DNA from: Neelides folsomi
Taxonomy: Eukaryota > Arthropoda > Collembola > Neelipleona > Neelidae
Length of the DNA: 64,000 nt
Direction: 5' to 3'
Assembly: GCA_034687125.1 (NCBI GenBank)
Contig: JAQGBZ010000118.1
Location: 62,001 to 126,000, forward strand
The notes under the pieces are model-generated. The model made no database searches, was not told where the DNA came from, and saw nothing but the letters and a program-made list of their open reading frames with translations. This document shows, piece after piece, positions 15,390 to 28,700 of the stretch (its first letter is position 1; the number at the start of each line of letters is the position of its first letter). The position numbers and the translations under genes were made by a program.

Positions 15390-16550
15390 GTGAGTACAAA
15401 GATCCGTCAATACACAAAACCATTCGAATAGGTTCAATTGTTCGGCAGAAGAAGGGGAAGGTCTGTTTGAGTCTTTCACAGGACAGTTTAATTCTCGATT
15501 CTGACTGAGATCTGCCATCGACTCAATGGAATTTGATGACGGCGTGGATTATTTCAAAATCTCGCCTTCTCCAGAGACAGTCTTTGTTCATTTTGTATTG
15601 TAAGCTCCGCAGTCTTTCAGAGAGGAGGGTCGTTGAGTCCCCTATTTTATAAGTGTAGCTGGAAGCGTAAGGAACATGTCAAGTTTTTATTATTTTCCAA
15701 CTCGTAGTTGTTGACGCCCATTTCTTTTACAAATTTGGAGTTGTAAATGAGTGATTTTGGTGTAAGTGAAATTGACATTTCCTGCGATGAGGGTGAAGCG
15801 GCAAAAGACGAGGTCCATGTCGGAGAGCCCGGTCCAGAGACCTCTTGAAGACCCTTTGGGTAGAACCGTGACAGACATCATCTCTCTCTCAGTCCTCAGA
15901 AGCCGTCGTTTAAGTACCAGAGTATCCTTATTACTCAATTCAAATTCCAAGTAATATCGGAGGATAAAATGAAATTGTTCCCGATTGGCCCGTTTGATAT
16001 AGCCTGTTAGATGAGTCTGCGGAGCGAGTTTGCCTTCTGTTCCTAAATTCCTGGACATGGACGAGAATAAAAATTTGCTGAGTCGCGAATTGTTGACGTC
16101 AGCGCTGAACGAAAAAGGAGTTTCTCATTTGCCTGCACCATCCAATTCCCCGTGGGAGGAGAATGAATGGAGAAATGGTTGGCGGTCAGCGGAAGGTAGC
16201 CGAGGGACCCTCATCTCCGTGATCATGTCTGAATGGAACCATCCCTTGAACTTTCATCTTTCCCATCCGGTTCACCTCCGAGGGCATCAGTTTCATTGGA
16301 GGCTCAAGTCCAACGGCCGTTGAGGTCATGAGGTTTGATGGCATTCGGAAGGTACAGACCTGCTATTACCATATTTACACCACCACCATCCTTCGCCCAA
16401 TCAACCAATGAGGGTTAGATTCCTGATCCGCATTCTGAGAGCGGACGGCTCAAGAACACGCATCTCCCACCAGAAGGTCAGAAACCCGGAACGGCCCCTG
16501 AGCAGGTCACTCGTCCGCCCTCCCAACTGCAAATGTATTTGAATAAATTC
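15390..16550. other. Moderate-GC stretch without a supportable gene
   Basis: Overlapping short open frames occur on both strands (15766-15954 plus, 15690-16058 minus, 16030-16323 plus). None shows a recognisable domain or compatible splice sites. This may be upstream regulatory sequence for the candidate first exons on either side. Confidence 0.4.
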
Positions 16551-16559
16551 GGGGACGGC

Positions 16560-16644
16560 CGAAGCTCCTCTGCTTCACTCAATCCTCGTCTCTCTTCCTC
16601 CATTTTGCTTCTCGTAAAGACTCTGTTCGCCTTTCTTCCGGTTT
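16560..16644 (+). other. Candidate first exon (5' UTR) ending at a strong donor
   Basis: A pyrimidine-rich leader-like stretch ends at CCGGTTT followed by GTAAGTAC (GT at 16645-16646). No ATG-led frame of note lies in it. The left boundary is unknown. Transcription is inferred only from the donor and the leader-like composition. Confidence 0.3.
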
Positions 16645-16777
16645 GTAAGTACAACCACTAATCCTCAGAATTTTACATTTCACCTTCCGCTCGAACATGG
16701 AAAATTTGAAAGTTGAGAAAACTGGCTGATTGTGTGGCACAGGCTTTGGAAAAGGCTCCTTTTATTGTTTATTTTAA

Positions 16778-16830
16778 ATCTGTGGCTCAGAGGCTAAAAT
16801 CTTTGTATTGAAATTTTATCTGTGGCTCAG
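16778..16830 (+). repeat. Short direct repeat, two copies
   Basis: The word ATCTGTGGCTCAG occurs at 16778-16790 and 16818-16830, each preceded by an AT-rich run. The copy-to-copy distance is 40 bases. This looks like a small local duplication. Confidence 0.6.
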
Positions 16831-17017
16831 GTAGAAATTAGCTTACGCAGAACATAACCTGTACACTTGAACGCACACTGTGCCTTATACTTTTAATTGA
16901 TCGACGTCATGGAATGACGGAGATTTTCGTGTATTTTCCTAAATGGAATTGTCAAAATCGAATTTAAATTGCGCATTGTAACATACTGGTCAAAGGATGT
17001 GACTCATCAAGACCACA

Positions 17018-17215
17018 AAAATATTTAAAAGATGGCCAAAAAAAGAAAAAAAATTGCACACAAAATAAAAATAAAATGAATTGGCCCACAAAAAAACAAA
17101 TTGAAAATGAAAAAATGGCAAATAAAAAAGAATCATGGCAAAATAAAAAAAGGCTAAATGAAATTGTGCAAAAAAATAATAAAAAATGCCTAAAAATGCC
17201 TTAAAGAGCGCAGAT
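17018..17215 (+). repeat. A-rich low-complexity block
   Basis: Long A runs are broken by recurring words such as ATGGCAAA and TGCC, forming an irregular A-rich repeat. The opposite strand gives a Phe-rich open frame that is a composition artefact. Confidence 0.6.
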
Positions 17216-17759
17216 AAGAATGTAAGTGAATTCATTGTAGTAGAGTCGTTTGTACAATGTTCTTATTTAGTTGTCGTAAAACTCTCTTTGTTTTTTTAAC
17301 ATGTAGGTTTCTCTCATTTCATTTTAACCATTCTAATTGTGGAGACTAAATTGGCATGAGCCCTTTGAGAAGCTTTTATTAATTGCACTCTTAGCCTGTG
17401 GATTACCTGTGATCGGTAACTGTGGAAACTGTGTCTCAAAGTTAAGGTAGCGCCTGTGTGGGCGAATCTAACAAATCCTCGGTCTTCGTGACCTCGAGGT
17501 GTCCGAGCTTGGCAAGTTACGGAGAGGTGTGACGCACCGTTGGAAAAGGCCATTGTAAATTAAATGTAAAAAGCTCTAGAGCCATATTAACCCGAAACCC
17601 AGTGCCGAACCACTGGTCCGTGAGGGTAGTGGGGGAGGGTTAGGCGCCAGGAAAAACGAGCCATTTTGTAATTTGCCTCTGTACGGAAGAATACACTTAC
17701 ACACAAACCTACAACGCTTCACCCTGTTTGGCACAAGTAAAACAACTGCATGGGTGGTT

Positions 17760-18385
17760 TGAAAAAGCGGTAGAAGTCGGCTCGCAGTGTCGCTGCGTAG
17801 CTTCGCCGTGTCCCGGCGCCAACCCTAATTAAGATGAGGCTGCAGTGGCGAAACGTCCGCGTGCTGTGGCCTCAGCATGGAGTTTCCTGGAGTGGCCCTC
17901 CTCTTTTCGGGCTTTGTTTTGCAAGTCCCAGCGCTTCCTACCCTGTGGAACGACGGAAGGTCTTCTGCGGAAGGAACGGCTGCTTCGCTCGCGCCCGCGA
18001 CCCTTCAGCAGGGTGCGGCCCGCAGTGGCAGTCGGAGGAGTCAGTTCATCCCTGCTCAGTGTCGACTCGGAGGAGTCGAGAGGCGGCTTGGCCCCTCTAC
18101 CACTCGCCTCAATGGCTTTGGCCGTGACTCGGCTCGGCTTGACGACCTGCGAGACTCGTCGGTCTCCACCGGATGGTGAGACAACGACCGCCGTGGCCCG
18201 GCGGGCTCCGGGCAGTGTCCCTGCCCAGAATGCCTCCATGGGGCGGCGGACGGAACCCCGCTCGAGGCCAAAGCTTCTTGTGGTTGTGGTGGCGCTTCCG
18301 CCGTCTCGTCCTCCACCGGCCCCAGTGCCAACGGTGCACCACCCTGGTGGCTCCACCCGAAACCCGTCATCTGCCTTCTTCTCTC
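17760..18385 (+). promoter_or_regulatory. GC- and CpG-rich block, probable promoter and untranslated first exon
   Basis: This is the most GC-rich stretch outside the plexin exon, dense in CpG. All three plus frames and one minus frame stay open for long distances, which is what high GC alone produces. The longest plus frame (17845-18417) starts at GTG, not ATG, and resembles no known protein. The block ends in a strong donor (CTCTC then GTGAGT, GT at 18386-18387). I interpret it as a promoter plus 5'-UTR exon, perhaps for the plexin gene whose first coding exon is preceded by an acceptor at 61225. A GC-rich coding gene cannot be excluded. Confidence 0.4.
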
Positions 18386-18387
18386 GT

Positions 18388-19840
18388 GAGTCTCAATCCA
18401 CTTTACTCCCTATATAATGTGGTATACATGGTTTGTTGGTTTGTTCTGTCAAATCTAATTTTGATCTCTTTTGGCAGATGATGTTGGGCGAAATTGATTT
18501 GAGCTCCAAGCTGTTGTAACTCCTCCGACCGCATCTTCTCTCAGTTTCTTTCCCGCTCTGGATTGTCGCATCTTTACGTTCTGCTTCAACAACTTGAGGA
18601 TTGAGTCCCATCCCTGCCATCCCTTTGGGGTCCCAAGCAAGAAATCCCAACTGCGCCCATTTTTCATTCGCCCAACATTAGAAAGGAGTTCGTGGGAGAG
18701 ATGGGAAAACCTTCCAGAAGGCCAACTCCCATTGGTCAATTGAAGTGGAGAACCTCTTTACGGCCTGCAATGCTGGGCGAGGCGTATTGATGGAAAACTT
18801 GAAAAAATCCTCTATGGTCAATTAGAGGATTTCAACCCTTGACCCGCTCAAGGAGAGCTTATTCCGTTTGTTCCCCCAAACAACGGAATAAAAAAGAGTA
18901 AAACGCAGGACTTCCCTTGTCACCTGACTTGGAACGAGTTCAGCGTCAAACACATTTCCCCAAAGACGTAATTCACGAGACCCCTTTAAAACAAAGGGAG
19001 AGTCTGTGAATACGATCTATCTCAATTTTATCACCATTTGTCAAATTGATCCTGTTGATGGAAAGAAAGATGTAAATTTCAATATTCAACTTCAAAGGTC
19101 GACAAATTGAAAACTTTGTTAGGAAGAGAAATGAGGAGAGTCGAAAGTCGAATCGGTTAGTCAATGTGAGACTCATTGAGAAGTCTGTCCAAGCGTCCTT
19201 AGGAAGATTTCAACTTTAAAAATCCGAACCTTCCCAACTACCAACACCACGAGAATTCAACTCCCTTCAACCACCAAATCACCACAAGGAGAAATCCCCG
19301 TGTTCAACCACTCATAAATTGAGTTCCTGTCTTTACAATGGTCGAGAAGTTATCTTGAGAGTAGAAAGGAGTAGGAAAGGAAAACCCGTCCATCAACTCA
19401 ACAATTACCTGAGAATCAAATCCCAAAAATGCTCAAAAGGTTCGAGCTTCCTCAAAAAATCGACCGAAATACCCCACCCTTGCCCTCTCAACAGAGGTTT
19501 CCCCCCAACATTGTCAAAACCTAACCAATTGCGGTTAATTATTCAAAAGGATTCCAATTTCTTCGCATTCCTGTCTCAAACATGGTCACTGTACCAAATT
19601 GAGAGATTCGAGTAGAATTGAAAAATTTTCAATTGAGTTGGAGTTGAACTTTCCGAAAGAAAGCAACAAAAAATAAAGGAAATTTAATTTTCAAAATCTA
19701 AAAAGACTCCCAAAATCAATTCATTTCATGATTGATAATTCAACTGACAATGGTGAAATTGTCAAAATTGCAAAACCTGTCTAATGTTAGCCCTTCTGAT
19801 GAATCATTCATTCATTCTTTGACGTTATTTAATTTGAATC
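18388..19840. other. Stretch without a supportable gene
   Basis: Mixed composition, with short open frames on both strands (for example 19319-19615 plus) lacking any recognisable features. I see nothing definite. Confidence 0.5.
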
Positions 19841-19858
19841 ATTCAAATTAATCAAGTT

Positions 19859-20276
19859 TTTTCCGGAAGCGAATCGGAGTTTGTAGTTCGGTGAGTAAAT
19901 TTAAAATTATATTTCATAAATTCTTATTATTCATTTTATATGTTTGTGTGTATTAATTTGTAAATATTACATATTCTAAATAGGTATTTCTATATTTGTC
20001 TTACAGATTGTAAAAAATCATCGCGTGGTTTTTAAACATCGTCGAGTAAATGAATCTTCCAATGCTGAGATCAAATCTTCAAATTGTTCAAATACGAGCG
20101 AGTTTGCTCAGATTTTCCGGAAGCGCCGTCGATCAAATTAAAATGTTAGTAATATTTGTGAAACATGTGGATTTATTTTCAAATATTAATATTGAATTAT
20201 TAATTTAATATTAATATTTTTTTTACTTATTTACAGGATTTCTTCAAATCTTCGTCAATGTAATCGTCTTGATTAG
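19859..20276 (+). CDS. Small three-exon unit encoding a possible 44-aa basic peptide
   Basis: Exon 1 ends at 19890 (TTCG then GTGAGTAA). Exon 2 is 20007-20144, after TTGTCTTACAG. Exon 3 starts at 20237, after TTATTTACAG. The ORF starts at ATG 20050, runs to 20144, and continues 20237-20276 to TAG in matching phase. The peptide begins MNLPMLRSNLQIVQIRASLL, is rich in Arg, Ser and Leu with almost no acidic residues before the C terminus, and resembles a mitochondrial targeting segment. There is no membrane segment. I do not recognise it. An ETS-like CCGGAAG site lies just upstream in exon 1. The three splice signals and intron lengths (116 and 92 bases) match confirmed genes here, so transcription is likely; coding is less certain, and a noncoding RNA is possible. 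Confidence 0.4.
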
Positions 20277-21240
20277 GACTTGAATTAGCTTTGTCTTGAA
20301 AGTTTTCTCTTAACAATTGAGTTAAACGTGTTCTTGGAATAATCTTGTTATTTTGAATTTACTCTCTATTACAATATCTATTGACTTGGGGTATTTTATG
20401 ATTATAATGGAAATTTTGATGATTGTTAAACTGAATCCAACAATAGGATAGATTTTCTTGAGACATTTTTAATTGAAACCAAAGTTTTGGTCGAGTCAGA
20501 TTCGTTTTATACCTTCAGCTCATCGTCAGAAGCTGCGAAGGTTGAAATTCAAAAAGGTGGTTTAAAATGAAAGGTTCTAAATGGAAGAAGTGTTGTAGAA
20601 ATTGAGGAATGAACATGAGAATTCGTAAAGAAATGAAAATGTGAGTAAATAGACATTGAAGTGGGAATTGTGAAAGGAGCTCAAATATCGTAAGGGACAA
20701 TTAAATTCAACTTCATCGCCCGCCCCATCCAAATGCCCATTCGAGGGAGAAAAGGAAATGTAGGAGATTCTACGATTCTTCGTTTCAAGTCCCAAGCTTT
20801 CATCCGGTCAGCGAAGCGTTTCCATCCCTGTAAGCGACGTTAGGAATTCAGCTACAGAATTGAAGGTCCACAACACTCATCGAGTCAGTTTCATAAGTCG
20901 GAACAATTGAGGATCCGTGAAGTTGGTTTCGGAGATGATGGGAATTCATAGAAGAATGTTTGAGAGCATCTTCCATACGGTTCATCAATTCACCTTCATC
21001 TGCATCTCCATTCATCCGTGGTATTTCCAATGAGTTGTAAATTGATTTTCTTTAAATTTTTATTATTATTTCTTTTAATTGGCCCCTTTGTATTTAATTT
21101 TCAACTCATTGGAAATTTGGACAACGTACTCTGAGAGTTTGTAAGTGAAATTGGGGAAGGGGTCCACTGCCGTAAATAAACCCCCAATTGATGAACTTAC
21201 AAATGAGAGTACCGGCAGTGAGGATGAAAATCCGCTAAAG

Positions 21241-21540
21241 ACCCATAGTTTTAAATAATCTGATAAATATCTCTCTTTATAATAATATTGCCAATACATT
21301 GATACTATCGGATATTTAATAAATAAATATGTTCAATAATATAAATTTGTACAATTCATTAGGCATTCATTATATAAATTACAAATATATTATGGATTTT
21401 TTGAATCTTCCTTCATCATTTGTCATACATAAATAAAAATGATCTCATGTAGATACATAGTAAAGTATTTAATTTATATTCAGGTAGACATATCCAATAC
21501 GATCTTCTCATTCATACTGGCATGATTTGAATCTAACCCT
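21241..21540. repeat. AT-rich island
   Basis: An AT-dominated patch inside moderate-GC sequence. It is one of about a dozen similar islands in the desert. No open frame or terminal repeat is evident. Confidence 0.5.
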
Positions 21541-24500
21541 AAGTACATCTTGAATAGATCTACATATGAATCAAAAACCAAGGTAAAATTCCAAAGTCCA
21601 CACATGTTGTAAAGGTTGAAATAAGTGGGACTTTCATTGTCCGCCTTTTCCCATTTTTCACGGACGTGTCGGAGTGAAGGGAGCGTCCCTTTTCCATGGG
21701 TATGAATTAAAATAATTTATCAGCAAGGTCTGCGGAGTGAATAAAAAAGGTCTTTCTTCGGTGCGAGGAGGAGTTGGGTGGGAGGGTAATTGAAAGAGGT
21801 GGTAATTGTTCCTTGATTTGAGGGGAGCTCCAGGGCCTTGTTAGCCCCTAATGAGGATAAGTGGGGGGGCAGCGCGGCGGAGGGGCGAGACGAAAGGCTG
21901 ACAAAGGAGGGTTCTTTAAGGGGCCCTCATTACCTCACACCGCCAGACGCGGAGGTTGGGGAGTTTGTGTGCGATGTGTGGGGGACCCTCACATGTGGTA
22001 AATTGGGCGCTTGGTTGGGCCAAGAAGCTCCAAACATGCAATTGAGATTCATTTCCTCCTTAAACCCATTACTTTGATGAGGAGAGACGGAGACCCTCTG
22101 GGAAGGAAAAAGCGCACAATGGACAAATTGCCCATTTGACGTTTATTTAGACACTTGAGCTTCCGAGCGTCAGGCGGAGAACGAGACCATATGGAAAGGA
22201 AGGTTGTGGAAATAAATTTTCAATTAAGTTGGGATAAATCACGTTGAACGAGTTGTTGGTTCGCTTTTTCAAACATGATGCATTCCACACCTTTGGAAAT
22301 ACGGAGAACCTCGTCGGTGTCACATAGGTAAATGTCAATTTGCGGTCGAGTGGATGTCTCGGATTTAACTAAGGGCCAAGGTGAGGGGAAATCCCATGGA
22401 AGTGAAGCGTATTAATTAGGACACATTTCCCCACTTTGCCCGCATCTCTCGGCCGCATTTTTTCATCCGTTGTGAAATGAGGAATGCAACAAGTGAGAGG
22501 TTGAAATTGTCTGGAATGAATTTACGATCTCACACGGGGAGTCGGATTGGTTCGGAGTCTTTTATTCGGATGGGGCTCTCAAAGGCCACCGCGGACCTCG
22601 AGACCCCGTCAAGGAATCTGGACATTTATGACTGGCGTCACTTCACCTCTTGCCCAAACATGTGAGATGTGGAAGTGATGTGAGTAATAAAATGATCCCC
22701 GGCTGGGATCGGGAGGAAGGAGAATGGGTGGATTTGAGGGAAAGATGAGTTATGGGGTCGGCGTCGACAATCCTCGTTATGATGGGACTCCTTTTCACAC
22801 ATGGCGGGTTGCAGAAGAAGGAGTGTGAAAAACGGGGCGGTGGGTTAATTGGATTCTTCTGTTTGTCTCTGAGTGGGGAGTTTCATCTCTCCTATTCATC
22901 ATGCGGGGAGAATCAATAAGGCCATAGTGGCCAACTGGGAAGACTGACCAGTTCTAATGAACAAACTTAAATGGTTTCCCATATGATTTATCCTCCAGCC
23001 TTCTCCTTCCATAAATCATGGCTGCTGAGGTTCCCCTCATTGACACTCCATTTCATTAATCTGGGCGGCCGTTTGATTGGTCCTCCGATTCCAGAACAAG
23101 TTGGAGGAAACAAATGATCCCACATGCAAATAAATCAACCTTCGGGACTTGAGGTCCTGACAGGAGATTTACCTTGCAATTTCGATCCTCGTGGGTTTAC
23201 CTTTGTACCTCCGCCGTGCCCGTCTCATCATTTGCATATCTCTCAAGGAACATAAAAGGAACCATTAGATTTAATTACCAAACACAGCCGACCTTCCACG
23301 TCTTCACTGGGAGAATTGCGAGCTCAATTACATGCCAAATGGACGATTCCAAGAGTCTCAAATTCTATTCATAAACAACGAGGCGTACCTGGAGAGAACA
23401 ACAGGTAATGACGAGACATACACGAGTCCATACATTGTAAACACCATTAATGCTAATCGCATTCAAGTTTAAAAACCTCTCAACATGACACTCCCATAAA
23501 TACATCCACAATTGGGTTTGGGATTGTGTGGAAGTGTGAACTTTGGATTGGAATTGGGCGGATGAGGAATGTCGTAAATAGAAGCCCTCAATCTCTCTCA
23601 ACCAAGTAAAGAAAACGGTCGTTGGAATTCTGAAGACATTTTGTGAGATTTGTCCAATCATTTGGTCATGAGATTCCTCTTGCTTTCTCCTATTAGAATA
23701 ATTCCCCCTCCTCATTACTCAATCAAAGTCAAGGGAAAAAGAGGAAATGTCAAGAGTTGGAGTTTCTCAGTTTGTTTGTAGGACCGGCGGCGGCGCTCTT
23801 TTTCCACCAGAGATCTATAAAAAATGTCTCTACATTTCTAATTTTCCCTTTGGAGGGAGAATGAATATTTAATGTTGGCCTTATGGTCCGGGATCGATGA
23901 TGGTGATATTTTAGGTAAAAGCTTCTATTATTTCCTCTCATCAGATGATAAATGGAGGTGTCCTGGTTGGAAACGTCTCCCAACTCCTTGACGCATGAGG
24001 GGTTCGATTGTTCAATGTACAATTATTAATTCCTCATTTTAATACTCTTTCCAAAGTCTCCTCCGAGGGATTTGGTCTTATAAGGAAAGTTTCGTAGCTA
24101 AAAGCTTTGGCGAGACAAATTCATTTGTCAAGCCACCCTTGCCGAGATATACATTTATATTCTCTCGTGTATCGCTGGATGTTCTTTGGGGAGATCTGTG
24201 GAAGTGGAGGATCGAGCTAAGTGGAGAGTCAACATGAAATATGGCCCTCCTTTGAATCGACTCTCCTTCATGCCCTCAACATCTCTCATAACCCAAGGAA
24301 CTGGAACCACTTTTCAATTTCCCAGTGGGAGGAGCTGTAATGAGACTTTACTTCATTTGAATGTGATCGGGGAGATTAAGGAGATTTGTGAGGTTAATTA
24401 CGCCCGTCTCTCACCTCCTCTCATTACTCGCCACTGCGGAGGCTCGCGTAATTAGTCGAGATGAGGAGCCTCGTTAGGCCACCCATTCCAAACCCGCACA

Positions 24501-25119
24501 CCTTCAACCCTCGGGCCCTTCCTTTAATAACCCGCCCCTATCTCCCATAATCCAATTCCGAACAATCCCCCTTCATTCACCCAACAGATCCGTTTAACTC
24601 ATTTAGCCTTCATTGATGGCCAGAGAATTATATATCATTGGATGTAATTTGAATTTGATATCCATTCCGTTGGTTTGATACATTCTTGTGCTCTATAATC
24701 TACAATGTGCTTATCACTATTAGGATATATCTCATCCATCTAGCCCTTTTTATTAAAAGGGCCCAGAATGGTCGTGCGTTGCGTTGAAGATATGAGAATT
24801 GGCAAGGTGGGTGAGTGATTAAGTGGAGTTGTAATCAAAGGTTCCTTTTCGATTTTACTTGATTTAGACCATGGGGCGGGGCTCGTTAGGAATTGGACTC
24901 GGAATTGAAGTTGAATCCGCAAGCAGTTGGGCAAACTCGGGCCCTTATTTCTATGCAAATGGTTCCTCAGGTGTTCGGTCTTGGCATCCACAACTCACTG
25001 GCTCCAATGGTCGGAAATCAAAGTGAAGCCGACGAGCGCCACTTACTTTGGCTTTTTATTTGGGAATTCAACTTGGTTGCTTCACCTCGTTCCTCCTTCA
25101 TGTTACTACTAGGTTAATT

Positions 25120-25740
25120 TATCCAACCACATTGTAATTGCATGTACACATAAATATGTGGATATTAAACTTTTCATATGCCCTCATTTAGACGCTCATT
25201 GAATATTAAAAACGTCGTAGGGATTTTTTATTAAAACAAAACAACTCATTGTACAAATTCAATGTAAAAGCGATGAATTATAATCAAATCAAATTTTATT
25301 TTGTTAAATCAAATGTTAAATGATAAATGTGCGTCCATGTAAGTTTTCTAACTATTATTGAGCAATGATAATGGCTTTTGATGTTTTTCCTTGAACTATA
25401 TTTTGTCTCCTATTAGGACGTTTATTGTTTCAGATGGAAAGGTGAACAGATTTAATCGAGCAGAATCCAATTTTATTGTTTACACAAACAGTTCTTTAAG
25501 AAATACGGCAAGTACAGAATTTATGAAATATCTGTAGCTTCAAACACTCCCAAGATTCTTCAAATTGTGATTTTTAAAATGTTTCAAATTATCGTTTTTT
25601 TCTTTTCAATTGCATTTTAAATATAAGTCACGAGTGTCATCATTAAATGATGTGAAATTTAGCCCAAATTTATAGTTTTTAAAGTATTTTAGGTTTTTAG
25701 GCTTTATTTTAATATATTTTTTATTGATTATAAAGTGGAC
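25120..25740. repeat. AT-rich island
   Basis: About 600 bases of AT-rich sequence, without recognisable genes or terminal repeats, between moderate-GC blocks. Confidence 0.45.
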
Positions 25741-28700
25741 TACTTTGCTGTTCGTCAAACGTCATTTGGTTGAAGGGTGTGAAGAGGAATTGAAAGTAGG
25801 GGGCGATTTTATGACCTTTCGGATTGAGTGTTTCAATTGGTGTGTTTCCTCTTGGTTGGAATATCTGACTTTATCTTTGGATTAATGGCGGAATATCGAG
25901 CTCGTTTATACCGAGTGGAGCAATTGAGGTAATGCGGAGGGGAATGTCCATCCATCATTCTTCCAAAGGTTCTCACTCAACTCCGGAGCCCTATTTTTCA
26001 TTGTCAGCTGTCGGAATCCTCCTCATCATCATCATCCGACGGCGCCCCGAAAATCACCCGGTCGGAGAGAAAAATGAGCTGTTGCATTTCCAATGCTCTT
26101 CATTCATAAATCTCATAGTTGACGAGAGGCCGTGAAGAATTAATAAAATGGATGAGGACCACCGGGCAGCTCCAAGTCCCAACTCCTTAAATATTTCTAT
26201 AGGGAGGAGAACCACGGGTTGCCAGGGATTCCTCGGGATCTCGCGTTCCTCCTACATTCAAAGAGGGAAATTGAAAGGAGTTGGATAAGGAATGGAGCGG
26301 GGGTTTAAGGCCGACCTTCGCTGCGGGACCCCGGCGGTTCTCTCTTTCAATCTCCGATCCAATTTTTATTCATTTGACCCTTTTGAATTCCTCTGGGCGG
26401 TTAGATAAATAAATTCCTATTCAACCCACGGACTATTTTACTAATCAATTCATTTGCTCTTTTTATTCTAATCAAATGAGGAAGATGAAGCAATTCCTTA
26501 TGTCTCAGGATGTGAGAAAAACCCAAATATGTATTCATAATGGAGCCACAAGAAATATAATGTGGATTGAAAAGGGAAGAAGCAGATGGACGAATAACCA
26601 AATGTTGGATCGAAAAAAGTTCAATTTATTTGGACCAAATTGTTGTTTTCATTTGAACGTTCCTATTTGTATGTGCGATCTCGTCGAGCTTAAGGTGCAA
26701 TGAAGGAAGTTTGCGAGAAACGAAGGGATTTCCAAGTCCAATGTAGTGTGTATTGAGAATCTCATCACACTCAACGCCCACTTTTATTTCCAACGGCGTG
26801 TTCCTCTGAATGAGATCAATGGGGAAATCTCTTTATTGCTCTCCACAGCCTCGAATTACTTTCCTTGTCTCCGACCTTTCCATCTCCGCTCACGTCGGCC
26901 GCGCATTCCTCCAATCACCCAAAATTACGCGGAATGGGGAATGAGCTCGAAGGGAAGTTTACGGGTTTCCGCTAAGCTCCTCATTTGATCTGACGGGAGA
27001 GATAAAGGGAGGCTCAATATATAAAGTTTAAATAGGAAGAAGTATATGGACCCTATGCCCCCATGGATCAGAGAGAAAGGAGATTGAAAAGAGAAAGGGA
27101 GATCAATTAAAATTCCAAGGAGAGAAGAAGCGGATTAAATATGGAAATTATTGTGAATCTTCGAGACACACATTGGGGCCATCTCCCCTTTGTTCTCCTC
27201 ATTAGAGGAGAGCGATGGGGTGAAGACGCCTTTGTTTCGCCCTCCCTTTGTTTCCGGAGGAAGATTGATGGGCGGAGGATTAAGGCGGGGGCGAGAGTAA
27301 TCGTCGGGAGCCAGCTGCTCCCCCGCCGACCCTCCCTCTTCAATTACCCACCTTCGGAGACGGAATTGAGAGAGACGAACCAGCTGAGTTCCAGGTCGCC
27401 TAACTGGCCCCGAGTGCCTCATTCCCCTCGAGGAAACCACTCCGGTTCATCTTCCGCCAAGACCACTTTTACCCGGGAACCCCCAATAATAATATTTCTC
27501 GAACTCAATTCTGATTTCGACTTATTTTTATCTTTTAGCAGTATAAACTTGTGAATAATTAAATGATAGGGATCGGAATAAATTTACTGGGGAGTTTTGA
27601 ACTCGGTCAAGGAACTCCATTTGGACTCGGTTGTTGGTAGTATTTTTATTAAATTTAGTTGTATGGTTTTCCATGTGAACCTCAAGCTGGTTTTTTAAAT
27701 GGCTCAAATGGGGAAAAATGAGCGAGATAAAAAAAGCTTTAGAATGATTTTCATCTCCTTTTCATTTGAAATTATTTATAAAAGAACCGCTGAATTAAAT
27801 TTCATTTCATGTGGATGGGACCCGAGGGGAGAAATTTAAATGTTTTTAATATTTAAGTATAAAAGCGAATCTACGTCGAGTGGTTTCGTATCAGATCGTT
27901 TGAGAAATGGTGAGCGAATCCTCGTAAAGAACCCTGCTTTTATCTCATTTTTTTTCTTCTTTTAAAAAAGGTGAAATTATGCATAAAATTACATTTCCGA
28001 GATAGAACTCTCGACGTATCGCCGTCTCATCCGCTGCACCCTCAGAGAATTCTCTCATGTCTCCGATAAAAAGGAAATGAGGAGATACCAAAACGACTCC
28101 CGACTTTTCATTACTTAACATATCTCCACGTCTGAGGTTCACCTTTGGTCAAAATCCCACTCAACCCGTACGTAAAATAATATATCATGCGAATGTGAAG
28201 TAAGTAATAACATGTTTCACTTGTACATTTTAATATTACTCATTCAGTAATTAACAGCGTTCTACTTAGCATTAAAGAAATTCTTTAGTGACGAGTCGAG
28301 AATTAATTTAGGAATCTAAATGTTGAACGGGTGGGAATGATTAGAATTGACGAGTGGGGATTAGCCGACTCCCTTTTGGTTGGAGATTTAACAAAGGATG
28401 GAACTTGGAGATTGATTCTTATCCGCCCACCCTCTGTTGTCATCTTCTATTTAATTACTTTTTTGGGAGGGACGAAGGGATCGACGAGGCTCGTGGGCCA
28501 AAGGGGAATGGTGAAGATAGCAAGGAGAGACAGACGGAACAGTTCCAATAATCGCTTCTATTTTTTGACGAGAGTCAAACCGGTTCTAAACAATTAATTA
28601 CAATTAGGAGGGCCGTCCGTTCGACCGCCGTTTCCTCTCCCTCAGACCAAGGGTTTGCAATTACAAGTTATTTTATCTCCCTATGTCCGGAGGAGTCCAA

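Noticed and set aside
15690-16058. Opposed open frames (122 codons minus, 62 codons plus)
   Set aside because: Neither shows a known domain, and moderate GC explains the length.
17330-17560. Structured-looking stretch that might be an RNA gene
   Set aside because: No tRNA A/B boxes, cloverleaf or rRNA-like core could be identified by eye.
17845-18417. 190-codon plus-strand frame
   Set aside because: It starts at GTG, all other plus frames are also open, its composition is Arg/Pro/Ser typical of GC-rich noncoding DNA, and it runs through a strong splice donor.
23995-24015. tRNA B-box-like word (GGGTTCGATTG)
   Set aside because: No matching A box or acceptor-stem pairing lies at tRNA distance.
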